NCBI GenBank assembly: GCA_018262795.1
Contig: JADFDM010000002.1
Span: forward strand, 124,001-188,000
Direction: 5' to 3'
DNA: 64,000 nt
DNA from: Sphingobacteriales bacterium
GTDB taxonomy: Bacteria > Bacteroidota > Bacteroidia > Chitinophagales > LD1
In this document: positions 54,544 to 62,651 of the stretch, in pieces
Layout of the letters: each line of letters begins with the position of its first letter
Position numbering within the stretch: the first letter of the stretch is position 1
The notes under the pieces: model-generated
Databases searched by the model: none
What the model was told of the DNA's origin: nothing
Seen by the model: the letters and a program-made list of their open reading frames with translations, nothing else
Program-made: the position numbers and the translations under genes

Positions 54544-56589
54544 CTATTTCTTTAGCTGATCTTTAGCCCATTTCAGGTTGTTCTTCGCCAGAGGGAAATC
54601 CGGTTTTAGTTCAATGGCTTTAGAGCAAGCCCACACTGCACTATCATATATTCCCAACTGGTTATAAGCCGAGCAAATGTTGTTATAAGCCTCCGGATAA
54701 TCAGCTTTCACGCCAATGGCTGCAAAGCAGGCATCAATGCACTCGCGGTATTTCCCTGCGGAGTAATAGGCCAATGATTGATTGAGCAAATCTACCGCTG
54801 TTTGAGTTTTATTGACAGATATGCTGGAAGCCGCAGAAGGATCTTGCGCGATCGCCAAATACATCTTTGCTTTTGGGTCATCCGGATACATGGAGAGAGT
54901 GGCTTGAGCCGTCTGTAGCAACTTATTCCAGTTCTTCTGGTAGTTGTAAATATCCATGAGCAAGTAGCGAGAATAGAGATGCCCTGAAAATAATTCTAAG
55001 CCTTTGCTGCAATATATCTCGGCTTCTTCTACCCTGCCGGAGTTGAACAAAAAGCGCGCGTAGTAATAATACGGTTCCACATAATTAGGGCCATAGCTCA
55101 AAGCATTTTTATAGTATTGCTCGGCTTCTGTTTTTTTGCCTTGCGCATCTTTCAGCACTCCCATATTAATGTGCAGAATGTAATATCTCGGAGCTTTTTC
55201 TAAGGCCTTGTTATAAGCATACTCCGCATTGGTGTAGTCCCCTTTGCTCATCAGGTTTAGCCCGTAGTTCATCCAGCCTCTTCCATTGTTGGGACTTTTT
55301 TCGGTCACATCTTTCCACAGCGTTTCATCCGTTTTCCAAATCTTATTGCGCTGGTGAGTGCCATAGGCGTAGCCACTGATGGCGAGTAGTGTGATCCCTA
55401 ACACTCCGTATTTCAGCACTACTTTTTCTTTCAGCAGGTAGTAATATAAATTGGCCAACAGCGTAATCATTGAAATAATAAGACCGATGTAGGGAAGAAA
55501 TACCCGGTGATCATTGGTTACTTCGGCCAAAGCAATAAAGGAAGAAGTGGGCAGCAGCATCAGCAGAAACCAAACCAATCCGAAAGAGAAAGGTCGCCAT
55601 TGCTTTGTTTCAGAAGTTTTAAAGGCAAGGATTATCAATCCAATCAGAAATGCAAATCCTATAAACAAGCGGTCATCATTCAGCGAAACCACCATTGGAA
55701 TATCCGTATCGGCACTGAGCCCAAAAGGGAAGAAAAACTGAGTGACATAATGAAGAATGATGTAAGGCTGCGAAACCGCATAAAATAAAGTAGAGTATCC
55801 TCCCATCTCGAAAACCTTCGTCATCTTCATAGCGAAGATGGCCAGCGCTACACAGATGACCAAAGCCGGCAAGCCGACCACAATACTCTTAAAAAACGTC
55901 TTTAATCCCTTTACGGAAAAGAGATCAGAGAAACTTTTCTGCTTTTCAATCATGAAATCATAAGCAATTAAGGCGGGGGCAAACATGATGGTGGTCTCTT
56001 TGGCAAACATGCCGATGATAGCAGGCAGCAAATACAGATAATACTTTCTCCATTTCGGAAACTCAGTATAGACGGCAAAGGAAGCAATGATGGCCAGCGT
56101 GGAGAGGATGTCGGAGCGCGAAATAATATAGTTCACGGTTTCAGCATTTGCCGTGGTAAGCCCATACCACAAGCAGCCGAGCAATGCGAAGTAGTGATTG
56201 TACTTTTCCTCAAAAGCGTAATTGTAAATCTTGCGTTGCACAAAATACATCAGCACTACAATCATCAAAAACCAACTGAAGTTTGAGAGGTGATACCATA
56301 ACACGTTGTAGCCATCCTGGTCCTTTGTGGTGTTCTTACTCAACCAGTAATCAATCGCCAGAGTGGTAGTCACCAAAGGGCGATAGCCCTGATGCGAAGG
56401 CATAGCACTGGAAGTGGCGCAATCCGTAAAAAACAAAGGAATGTTTTTCAAGTCGCGGATGTACCCATTATCGCGAACGGTGTGGGCATCATCAAAGTGA
56501 AAATCGTTGTGAAAGTGATTAGAATACGTCAACGCAATGATTCCGAGTACAAAGGCTAACAGGGCCGTTACAATAAGTCGTTGATTCAT
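54544..56589 (-). CDS. TMTC-like GT-C membrane glycosyltransferase with TPR repeats
   Basis: The ATG at 56589 gives MNQRLIVTALLAFVLG and 681 residues. The N-terminal ~400 residues have about ten to twelve membrane segments. The first external loop holds NDFHFDDAHTVRDNGYI, with the acidic FDD motif of GT-C enzymes, followed by GYRPLVTTTLAIDYWL, ETVNYIISRSDIL and TNDHRVFLPYIGL. This matches eukaryotic TMTC O-mannosyltransferases. The C-terminal ~250 residues are TPRs (WMNYGLNLMSKGDYTNAEYAYNKALEKAP and others), facing the periplasm. The DPM1-like and DUF2304 genes upstream in the operon would supply a polyprenyl-phosphate sugar. Protein O-glycosylation is inferred. Confidence 0.8.
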   Translation of the reverse strand: MNQRLIVTALLAFVLGIIALTYSNHFHNDFHFDDAHTVRDNGYIRDLKNIPLFFTDCATSSAMPSHQGYRPLVTTTLAIDYWLSKNTTKDQDGYNVLWYHLSNFSWFLMIVVLMYFVQRKIYNYAFEEKYNHYFALLGCLWYGLTTANAETVNYIISRSDILSTLAIIASFAVYTEFPKWRKYYLYLLPAIIGMFAKETTIMFAPALIAYDFMIEKQKSFSDLFSVKGLKTFFKSIVVGLPALVICVALAIFAMKMTKVFEMGGYSTLFYAVSQPYIILHYVTQFFFPFGLSADTDIPMVVSLNDDRLFIGFAFLIGLIILAFKTSETKQWRPFSFGLVWFLLMLLPTSSFIALAEVTNDHRVFLPYIGLIISMITLLANLYYYLLKEKVVLKYGVLGITLLAISGYAYGTHQRNKIWKTDETLWKDVTEKSPNNGRGWMNYGLNLMSKGDYTNAEYAYNKALEKAPRYYILHINMGVLKDAQGKKTEAEQYYKNALSYGPNYVEPYYYYARFLFNSGRVEEAEIYCSKGLELFSGHLYSRYLLMDIYNYQKNWNKLLQTAQATLSMYPDDPKAKMYLAIAQDPSAASSISVNKTQTAVDLLNQSLAYYSAGKYRECIDACFAAIGVKADYPEAYNNICSAYNQLGIYDSAVWACSKAIELKPDFPLAKNNLKWAKDQLKK

Positions 56590-56591
56590 TA

Positions 56592-56924
56592 TCAAGGTTG
56601 ATTTAATTTTTCAGCTCGCTGAAGGGTTATCTTTCGTATCAGTTCCGTTTGGTCGGCTTCTAATTTTCTAATTTTCGAATATAGAATAATGCCGGCCATA
56701 AAGAAAAACACGATGAAGATGTAAGTGACCAAGTCGGCCCCTCGCCCCACTCCCACTAAGTGAGCGAGCTGATCGGTCAAGCCGGGGAAAAGTACAAACA
56801 CAATTCCTACTGCCGACACGCCAATCAGCGAGAGGCGATAAAAGGTTTTATTCCGCAATCGGGGCAAGAAAAAGATAATGAGCAGCACTAACGGAATGAG
56901 CAGGATAATTTTGATGTTTATCAT
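56592..56924 (-). CDS. DUF2304 family membrane protein
   Basis: 110 residues with three hydrophobic segments (IKIILLIPLVLLIIFFLP, LSLIGVSAVGIVFVLFPGLTDQLAHLVGVGRGADLVTYIFIVFFFMAGIILY) and a charged C-terminal helix (IRKLEADQTELIRKITLQRAEKL). The LAHLVGVGRGADLVTYI motif is the hallmark of DUF2304, small proteins that accompany dolichyl-phosphate-mannose-synthase-like enzymes. It starts 1 bp after the upstream GT2 gene and ends 2 bp before the TMTC-like start, so all three are one operon. Its exact role is unknown; an accessory to the GT2 enzyme is likely. Confidence 0.9.
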   Translation of the reverse strand: MINIKIILLIPLVLLIIFFLPRLRNKTFYRLSLIGVSAVGIVFVLFPGLTDQLAHLVGVGRGADLVTYIFIVFFFMAGIILYSKIRKLEADQTELIRKITLQRAEKLNQP

Positions 56925-56925
56925 A

Positions 56926-57660
56926 TCAGGTGATTTTTTTTAGTAGTAAATCAATCAGTATGTTGATAGAGTTCATAGAGCTTTGCCCCTTCATTTGGGA
57001 ATATTCACTGTAAATAATTTTCACCGGTACTTCTTCGTAGCGCAGTTTATTATTTTTTATCTGCGATAAGATTTCAGAGGCATGTGCCATTCTGTTTTCA
57101 CGAAGGTGAATGCTGCACATTGCTTTTCGATTCATAGCGCGGAAACCGTTGTGCGCATCGGTGAGCCACAGCCCGGTCAGCAATCCATTGACCAGTATAG
57201 CACCTTTTAAAATCAATTTGCGAAACGGGGGAACTTGCGCGATGTCTTCACGCCTCTTAAAGCGAGTTCCCATCGAAATATCGGCTCTTCCCTCCACGAC
57301 CGGCTCCAACAGTGCTGGAATTTCTAAGACATTGTGTTGTCCATCTGCATCAAAAGTTACCGCATACTCCGCTCCACTTTGGCAGGCATATTCTAACCCG
57401 GTTTGCAAGGCGGCTCCTTGCCCCAAATTCATGACATGGTGTAAGTAGTGAATCGGCAAACCATGCAGCGCCTTCTTGGTATCGTCCGTAGAGCAATCGT
57501 CCACCACTACTACCGAGTAGCCTTGCTCCACCAAAGGAGATACCGTGTTGCGAATCACCTTCCCTTCATTGAAAGAAGGCACAATCACAAAAACAGAAGA
57601 AGGTGGATACTTAAACAAATTCACCTGCGCAAAATATTTGTTTTTGTTGAAAAAAACCAT
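56926..57660 (-). CDS. DPM1-like family 2 glycosyltransferase
   Basis: 244 residues: VFVIVPSFNEGKVIRNTVSPLVEQGYSVVVVDDCSTDDT, LGQGAALQTGLEYACQSGAEYAVTFDADGQHNVLEIPALLEPV (metal-binding DADGQH), GLWLTDAHNGFRAMNRKA (the acceptor loop shared with polyprenyl-phosphate mannose/glucose synthases) and ILSQIKNNKLRYEEVPV near the end. It should transfer a hexose from a nucleotide sugar to polyprenyl phosphate on the cytoplasmic side. There is no C-terminal membrane domain; the DUF2304 partner may supply it. First gene of the glycosylation operon, divergent from surE. Confidence 0.9.
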   Translation of the reverse strand: MVFFNKNKYFAQVNLFKYPPSSVFVIVPSFNEGKVIRNTVSPLVEQGYSVVVVDDCSTDDTKKALHGLPIHYLHHVMNLGQGAALQTGLEYACQSGAEYAVTFDADGQHNVLEIPALLEPVVEGRADISMGTRFKRREDIAQVPPFRKLILKGAILVNGLLTGLWLTDAHNGFRAMNRKAMCSIHLRENRMAHASEILSQIKNNKLRYEEVPVKIIYSEYSQMKGQSSMNSINILIDLLLKKIT

Positions 57661-57704
57661 TCCTGAATACCCCTGCCCTATTCCTCAAAGCATATATTCG
57701 CTTT

Positions 57705-58532
57705 ATGAGCAAACCACTGATATTAGTTGTAAATGATGATGGCATTACCGCCCCCGGAATTATCGCTTTAGTAAATTCGGTGAAAGACTTAGGGGAAGTA
57801 GTGGTAGTGGCTCCCGACTCTCCTCAATCGGGTATGGGACACGCCATCACCATCAACAAACCTTTGCGCTTAAAGGAGGTGCACCACATCGAGGGCATTC
57901 GCGCTTTTCAGTGCTCCGGCACTCCGGTTGATTGTGTAAAGTTGGCCGTGGGCAAAGTGCTGCACCGCCAGCCCGATTTGTGTGTAAGCGGCATCAATCA
58001 TGGCTCTAACTCTTCCATCAACATTATTTATTCAGGTACTATGAGCGCAGCCGTAGAGGCCAGCTTAGAAGGCATTCCATCGGTGGGTTTTTCACTCTTA
58101 GATTACAGTCACGAAGCAGACTTTACCGCCTCTGCCTATTACGCTCATTTTATTTCAGAATCTATTCTCCAATACGGCATTCCTAAAAACACGTTGCTGA
58201 ACGTGAACATTCCAAAGCTCTCTTTGGAAGAACTGAAAGGAGTTAAGATTTCGCGGCAGGCAGTCGCTAAATGGGAAGAGGAATACATTGAAAGGCAAGA
58301 CCCATCGGGGCGGCCTTACTATTGGCTCACCGGCAAGTTTGTAAACTACGACCGAGGGCAAGATACCGATGAGTGGGCATTGGCCAATGGTTTTGTGAGC
58401 GTGGTTCCCGTGCAGCACGACCTCACCGCGCACTACGCCATTCCTTATATCAACGAAAACTGGGACTTCAGCGCGGTAGAGAAAGGAGATGAAAACGTTC
58501 CGGGGCAGAGTAAAGGAGAGTTCAATTTTTAA
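57705..58532 (+). CDS. surE: 5'/3'-nucleotidase SurE
   Basis: The 275-residue metal-dependent phosphatase is intact: LVVNDDGITAPGI (metal ligands Asp8, Asp9), VVVVAPDSPQSGMGHAITI (Ser39 region), GTPVDCVKLAVG, VSGINHGSN (metal-binding Asn) and YSGTMSAAVEA. SurE dephosphorylates nucleoside monophosphates and short polyphosphates and is often linked to stationary survival. It precedes a small membrane protein and lpxB, with 8 bp between surE and the next gene. Confidence 0.96.
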   Translation: MSKPLILVVNDDGITAPGIIALVNSVKDLGEVVVVAPDSPQSGMGHAITINKPLRLKEVHHIEGIRAFQCSGTPVDCVKLAVGKVLHRQPDLCVSGINHGSNSSINIIYSGTMSAAVEASLEGIPSVGFSLLDYSHEADFTASAYYAHFISESILQYGIPKNTLLNVNIPKLSLEELKGVKISRQAVAKWEEEYIERQDPSGRPYYWLTGKFVNYDRGQDTDEWALANGFVSVVPVQHDLTAHYAIPYINENWDFSAVEKGDENVPGQSKGEFNF

Positions 58533-58540
58533 TTTCGCTT

Positions 58541-58864
58541 ATGCTTGATAAAATCCTCAACCGCACGCCTACCTTTTACAAGTGGGATAAATTTCTTTTA
58601 GGCCTCGTTCCCGGACTGCTGTTTCCGCTCTTGGCTTTTGTGTTCTTCTACCTCATGGAAATGAAAACCATGAGTTTCGAGCATTATATGCGCTCCATCA
58701 GAGATCCCTTTCTACTTTCAAAAATTCTGAGCTTCGGTTGCATTATCAACCTCGCGGTGTTCTTTCTGTTTATCAGCCGCGATTACTACAATGCTGCTCG
58801 TGGGGTTATTGCTGCTACCATCCTGTATGCTATTCCCACCATCATTACCAAGTTTATTATGTGA
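58541..58864 (+). CDS. Small membrane protein, unknown function
   Basis: The 107-residue protein has three hydrophobic segments (FLLGLVPGLLFPLLAFVFFYLM, ILSFGCIINLAVFFLFISRDY, GVIAATILYAIPTIITKF). The RDYYNAARGV motif after the second segment is conserved-looking. It lies between surE and lpxB, 8 bp after surE, and the lpxB start is 11 bp past its stop. Similar small membrane proteins occur at this position in Bacteroidota. No function can be assigned. Confidence 0.75.
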   Translation: MLDKILNRTPTFYKWDKFLLGLVPGLLFPLLAFVFFYLMEMKTMSFEHYMRSIRDPFLLSKILSFGCIINLAVFFLFISRDYYNAARGVIAATILYAIPTIITKFIM

Positions 58865-58875
58865 ATGAATCGCTG

Positions 58876-59973
58876 ATGAAATACTACATCATAGCCGGAG
58901 AGGCTTCAGGCGATTTACACGGAGCCAATCTCATTAAGGAGTTGAAGAATTTAGAGGCAGAAGCCTCCATCCGTTGTTGGGGTGGCGATAAAATGAAAGC
59001 GGCCGGTGGCGAAGTGGTGAAGCACATCAAAGACCTCGCCTTCATGGGGTTTTTTGAAGTGCTCAAGCATCTCGGCACTATTCTGAACAACATTAAGTTC
59101 TGCAAGCAGGATATACTTTCTTTTCAACCCGATGTGGTTATTCTCATTGACTATCCGGGCTTTAACTTTCGCTTGTTCAAGTTTCTAAAGCTACATCGCT
59201 TCAAAGTGTTTTATTACATCTCTCCGCAGATTTGGGCTTGGCGAACTTCGCGAGTGTATCAGGTGAAAGAATATGTAGATCGGATGTTTGTGATCTTTCC
59301 CTTCGAGAAAGAATTCTACGAAAAGTATGGCGTGCAGGTTGATTTTGTAGGGCACCCCTTGCTCGATGAACTAAAGCAGCGAGAGGTGGCAAACCGTGCA
59401 ACAGAGAAATTAATTGCCTTGCTTCCCGGAAGCCGTAAGCAGGAAATTGCCAGTCTTCTTCCCGAATATCTGAAAGTGATGGATGACTTTCCCGAATACC
59501 AGTTTGTGATTACCGGCTTGAGTAATGTGGGCGAAACTTATTACCGCCAGATAATGGGCAACAGCCGATGCGAATTGGTGATGGACCGAACTTATGAGGT
59601 ATTGAGCAAGGCAACAGCCGCCATTGTTACCTCCGGCACTGCTACCCTCGAAACGGCTTTGCACAACGTACCCGAAGTGATTTGTTATAAAGGAAGTTGG
59701 ATTTCGTATTTCATTGCACACTTGGTGATTGACAAAAGCATCGGCTTCATTTGCATTGTAAACCTGATTTGCAAACGCAAGGTGGTGGAAGAACTCATTC
59801 AAGGGCAGGTGAATAAAAAACGACTGCGCGAAGAATTGAAAAAGTTATTAGCCCCCGAAGAAAGACAGAAAATGCTTACCGACTATGCCGACCTCCAATC
59901 AAGGTTGGGAAATGCCGGAGCCTCTCGCAGAGCAGCAGAATTAATGCGGAACTATTTGAAAGATGAAAAGTGA
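58876..59973 (+). CDS. lpxB: Lipid-A-disaccharide synthase
   Basis: The ATG at 58876 gives MKYYIIAGEASGDLHGANLIKEL, the conserved LpxB start, and a 365-residue protein; codons upstream in frame belong to the overlapping membrane-protein gene. Motifs: RCWGGDKMKAAGGEVV, LIDYPGFNFRLFKFLK, VFYYISPQIWAWRTSRVYQVK, LLPGSRKQEIASLLP, VTSGTATLETAL and YKGSWISYFIAH. It joins UDP-2,3-diacylglucosamine and lipid X to the lipid A disaccharide. With lptE elsewhere in the window it indicates a lipid A/LPS-containing outer membrane. Confidence 0.96.
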   Translation: MKYYIIAGEASGDLHGANLIKELKNLEAEASIRCWGGDKMKAAGGEVVKHIKDLAFMGFFEVLKHLGTILNNIKFCKQDILSFQPDVVILIDYPGFNFRLFKFLKLHRFKVFYYISPQIWAWRTSRVYQVKEYVDRMFVIFPFEKEFYEKYGVQVDFVGHPLLDELKQREVANRATEKLIALLPGSRKQEIASLLPEYLKVMDDFPEYQFVITGLSNVGETYYRQIMGNSRCELVMDRTYEVLSKATAAIVTSGTATLETALHNVPEVICYKGSWISYFIAHLVIDKSIGFICIVNLICKRKVVEELIQGQVNKKRLREELKKLLAPEERQKMLTDYADLQSRLGNAGASRRAAELMRNYLKDEK

Positions 59974-60017
59974 AATTATATTTGCGGTCGCTACGAAAAT
60001 TGCCCATCTACTATTCA

Positions 60018-60091
60018 GGGGGATTAGCTCAGTTGGCTAGAGTATTTGCCTGGCAGGCAAGGGGTCACCGGTTCGAATCCGGTATCCTCCA
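60018..60091 (+). tRNA. tRNA-Ala(GGC)
   Basis: Complete cloverleaf: acceptor GGGGGAT/ATCCTCC with the G3-U70 pair that specifies alanine, D-stem GCTC/GAGT, anticodon stem TTTGC/GCAAG with loop CTGGCAG (anticodon GGC), T-stem ACCGG/CCGGT with TTCGAAT, discriminator A. CCA is not encoded. A terminator follows directly. Confidence 0.95.
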
Positions 60092-60092
60092 C

Positions 60093-60119
60093 AAAGTCCC
60101 GTTTATCGGGACTTTTTTT
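60093..60119 (+). terminator. Rho-independent terminator after tRNA-Ala
   Basis: Perfect 9-bp stem AAAGTCCCG/CGGGACTTT with a TTTAT loop and a T-run of seven, starting 2 bp after the tRNA discriminator. Confidence 0.9.
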
Positions 60120-60231
60120 ATGGAACGAATACTTGGGGTTTAGTTATTGGTTAATCGGTGTTCGGTGTTTGTTATTGATTAGCCGCTGTGGTCTCTTGCT
60201 TCTTGTCTCTTGTCTCTCTACTCTTGTCTCT

Positions 60232-61209
60232 TCACAACAATTCTATTTCAAAATGCACTGCTGTTCCTCCTGTATTCACGCCTGTGAGATAGCGATGAGT
60301 GCCCCATTCGGTAATGCCAAATTCACTAAGAGAGTGTTTCTGCTTGGCCCCTCCGGCAACGGTGATCGCAGTGCTGTTAGTGCCGCCCGGGGTGTCGGCT
60401 AAGTAGAAGGCGGCCTGTCCGCTGCCGTTTAGCTTTAGGTTGATTTCATCATCGGCAACAAAGGTATGTATGAGAATAGCCTCGGTTTCGTTGGCATCGA
60501 GTGAACCGGTGAAGAGCACTTGATTGTGCTTGCGCAAAACGTTCAGCTCAAAGAAAGGCGCAATATGAGCCGGCATTTCCGCCCCTTTATTAATCAGAAA
60601 GCCCAAGTCGCGATATTGCTCCACCGCTACTGCTTTGCGTTTCGCTTCTACCTCCGCGCTATCTAATTTGGTGCCGCCTTTAGCGCCTTCTTGCGTGTCG
60701 CGTGCTTCTTCTAACAAGGTGTAAAAATCATCTACCAAAACTTTTACAGCCGCAATGGCCGGAGTAGTCAAGGCAAAGGGAGTAAGACCTTCGCTCAAGG
60801 TATTCACGGCAGCTACTCGTGTTGCTTTGGCTCCGCTGTTAAAGATTTTAAAGCCCTTTGAAAACAACGACCGATAGTTCGGTGTGCCCTTTTCAAAACC
60901 ATCTACCGCTTGTATCAAGGCCTCCCATTTGTTCACTTTCGCAATCAGCAATTGCAACAACTGCACTAAGTTCAGCGTCTCGCCCTGTCGCGAACCGGTT
61001 CTGGCTTTCCAGATGTTGTAAGCAGTGACATACTCTTGGTGAAAAGGGTGATATCGGTTGTAGAGCATTGCCCAGTCGGGGTCACCCGGGTTTTGGGTCA
61101 TCATGGAGTACAGATACGCATCGTGGTAGTTACTCAGTTTGAGCATCTTTTTGTAGTTGCGATAGGTGATGCTTAGGAATTGATTGTTTAGATATTGCCA
61201 GGTTTTCAT
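60232..61209 (-). CDS. Protein of unknown function (helical N-terminus, beta C-terminus)
   Basis: 325 residues, no signal peptide and no recognised family. Residues ~1-225 are predicted mostly helical, with YDxY-like aromatic motifs (LSITYRNYKKMLKLSNYHDAYLYSMM, MLYNRYHPFHQEYVTAYNIWKA). The final ~95 residues (ANETEAILIHTFVADDEINLKLNGSGQAAFYLADTPGGT ... HFEIELL) look beta-rich and could form a small domain. The start overlaps the stop of the upstream repeat-containing ORF as ATGA, so the two are translationally coupled. No function is proposed. Confidence 0.7.
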   Translation of the reverse strand: MKTWQYLNNQFLSITYRNYKKMLKLSNYHDAYLYSMMTQNPGDPDWAMLYNRYHPFHQEYVTAYNIWKARTGSRQGETLNLVQLLQLLIAKVNKWEALIQAVDGFEKGTPNYRSLFSKGFKIFNSGAKATRVAAVNTLSEGLTPFALTTPAIAAVKVLVDDFYTLLEEARDTQEGAKGGTKLDSAEVEAKRKAVAVEQYRDLGFLINKGAEMPAHIAPFFELNVLRKHNQVLFTGSLDANETEAILIHTFVADDEINLKLNGSGQAAFYLADTPGGTNSTAITVAGGAKQKHSLSEFGITEWGTHRYLTGVNTGGTAVHFEIELL

Positions 61210-61697
61210 GGTTTTGGGAGTTTAGTGATGAAATAATGAGTTTGTAAAGAATAATATGGAGGTGGATGCTTGCCGAATGAAGCCAATGAATGCTGGTCAT
61301 TATAATAGATAGCGAACACCTTGAATGAATGAGTCCATTTGCTTGCGGTGGCAGTTGACACCTTGAATGAATGAGTCCATTTGCTTGCGGTGGCAGTTGA
61401 CACCTTGAATGAATGAGTCCATTTGCTTGCGGTGGCAGTTGACACCTTGAATGAATGAGTCCATTTGCTTGCGGTGGCAGTTGACACCTTAAATGAATGA
61501 GTCCATTTGCTTGCGGTGGCAGCTGACACCTTGAATGAATGAGTCCATTTGCTTGCGGTGGCAGTTGACACCTTGAATGAATGAGTCTTTTCAGTTAAAA
61601 ATGTGATAAAATTGGAGGATAAAGTATGCAGATGGGCTGCATTAGCAATAAAAGGGGACATAAAAACTTCTTCTTTTGAAGAGGTTGCAGCATCCAT
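61206..61697 (-). CDS. Repeat protein encoded by a 42-bp minisatellite
   Basis: From the ATG at 61697 the ORF encodes 163 residues: ~40 non-repetitive residues (MDAATSSKEEVFMSPFIANA...), then six full and one partial copy of THSFKVSTATASKW, then a ~40-residue tail with aromatic and basic residues (YYNDQHSLASFGKHPPPYYSLQ). The repeat length is 14 codons, so the frame would stay open by chance if the DNA were non-coding. Support for coding is the ATGA overlap with the following gene. Alternatively this is a non-coding minisatellite in the leader of that gene. Confidence 0.45.
   Translation of the reverse strand: MDAATSSKEEVFMSPFIANAAHLHTLSSNFITFLTEKTHSFKVSTATASKWTHSFKVSAATASKWTHSFKVSTATASKWTHSFKVSTATASKWTHSFKVSTATASKWTHSFKVSTATASKWTHSFKVFAIYYNDQHSLASFGKHPPPYYSLQTHYFITKLPKP
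61315..61587. repeat. 42-bp minisatellite, 6.5 copies
   Basis: Six full copies and a 21-bp partial copy of a 42-bp unit (starts GACACCTTGAATGAATGAG, ends GTGGCAGTT) are nearly perfect, with isolated changes such as TTAAATG in the fifth copy and CAGCTG at its end. Such near identity indicates a recently expanded, likely length-variable tract. Confidence 0.95.
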
Positions 61698-61966
61698 AGA
61701 GATCGAATGGAAGTTTTTATGTGCTTGAGCAGCCAACTTACTGATAGGTTGTATCTATTAGTGAATAGTCTTAGCAACACCGAAGGTAGAATCGGCCATA
61801 GGTGCCAATTTATGAGGCTCGTCAGCCTCAAAAATGTTAAATGACACTTTTGGGGTAGGATGAGGAGGGAATGAGGAAATGAGGGAATGAAGTATGAGAG
61901 TCCTCCTCTTGCAATAAAAAGTACTGAACCACTAAGCACACAAAGATCATTAAGAAGTTAGACAAT

Positions 61967-62133
61967 TCGGTATTCGATTAACTCCGGCCTTTAGGCTGGA
62001 GATAGAGACAAACGAACATCCCGGGCTTTAGCCCTGATAGTGCTCAAAGTCATGGCTAAAGCCGATACGATAGGTTGCGTTTCTCTCCGCCATAAATGAC
62101 GGAGTTAATTATTCCCTATCGGTCGAAGTTTCA
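61967..62133. mobile_element. Four-hairpin REP/MITE-like element, copy 1
   Basis: The 133-bp core (61977-62109) is bounded by 10-bp inverted ends ATTAACTCCG/CGGAGTTAAT. It contains four stem-loops: CTCCGGCC-TTTA-GGCTGGAG, GGGC-TTTA-GCCC, GGCT-AAA-GCC and CTCCGCCAT-AA-ATGACGGAG. No transposase gene is present here, so it is non-autonomous; it may be mobilised by a REP-associated (RAYT/IS200-like) transposase elsewhere, which is inference. Confidence 0.65.
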
Positions 62134-62378
62134 AGGGTCGAAACATCCAGCAGGTGAAGCCCCGATCTGACAAAAAACAATGAACCACTAAGCACACCAG
62201 GAATGCACGATGAACACAAGAGAAACTCATCGTGCGCTTTGTGCATCCCCCCTTTGTGACCTTTGTGGTAAAAGCATTGGGGCGTTATGAGTTAACCGTC
62301 TGTTGGCAAAGACCTATCATCTATGCTTTAGGAGGATGAAGCGCGCCATCGTAATTCGATATGTTCGACATTCAGTAG

Positions 62379-62545
62379 TCGGTATTCGATTAACTCCGGC
62401 CTTTAGGCTGGAGATAGAGCCAAACGACCACCTCGGGCTTTAGCCCTGATGGCGCTCAAAGTCATGGCTAAAGCCAATACGATAGGTTGCGTTTCTCTCC
62501 GCCATAAATGACGGAGTTAATTATTCCCTATGGGGAGAAGTTTCA
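62379..62545. mobile_element. Four-hairpin REP/MITE-like element, copy 2
   Basis: Second copy, in the same orientation 412 bp downstream and collinear without gaps; core at 62389-62521. I count about seven differences in the core, several in loops or between stems. The similarity extends about 10-24 bp outside the inverted ends, which argues for tandem duplication or targeted insertion rather than two independent hops. Confidence 0.65.
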
Positions 62546-62564
62546 ATAAATGATTCAAAAAAAG

Positions 62565-62602
62565 AAAAAAGAAAAGCGACACGGAATGAATCGTGTCGCT
62601 TT
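62565..62602 (-). terminator. Rho-independent terminator of the small secreted protein gene
   Basis: On the minus strand an 11-bp perfect stem AAAGCGACACG/CGTGTCGCTTT with an 8-nt loop is followed by a long T-rich run, about 50 bp past the stop at 62652. Confidence 0.88.
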
Positions 62603-62651
62603 CAGTTGTTTTTTAGGGGACGAAAGGAATCACTCCAATCGCCCCGTTTTC

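Larger units (their letters stand above)
61698..62651. other. Repeat-rich non-coding region
   Basis: No gene is seen over about 950 bp. It holds two 167-bp direct repeats, paired GAACCACTAAGCACAC-like words (near 61925 and 62190), and a CTTTGTG-rich stretch (62236-62272). A minus-strand terminator for the secreted-protein gene lies near its right end. It looks like a landing zone for small dispersed elements. Confidence 0.6.

Noticed and set aside
58738-58875. Long N-terminal extension of LpxB
   Set aside because: The extension overlaps the upstream membrane-protein gene in another frame; the ATG at 58876 begins the conserved LpxB sequence.
61315-61587. Possible CRISPR array
   Set aside because: The 42-bp units are contiguous and nearly identical throughout, with no variable spacers and no cas genes nearby.
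61967-62545. Insertion sequence
   Set aside because: Both copies are about 133-167 bp with no transposase coding capacity; at most a non-autonomous element.
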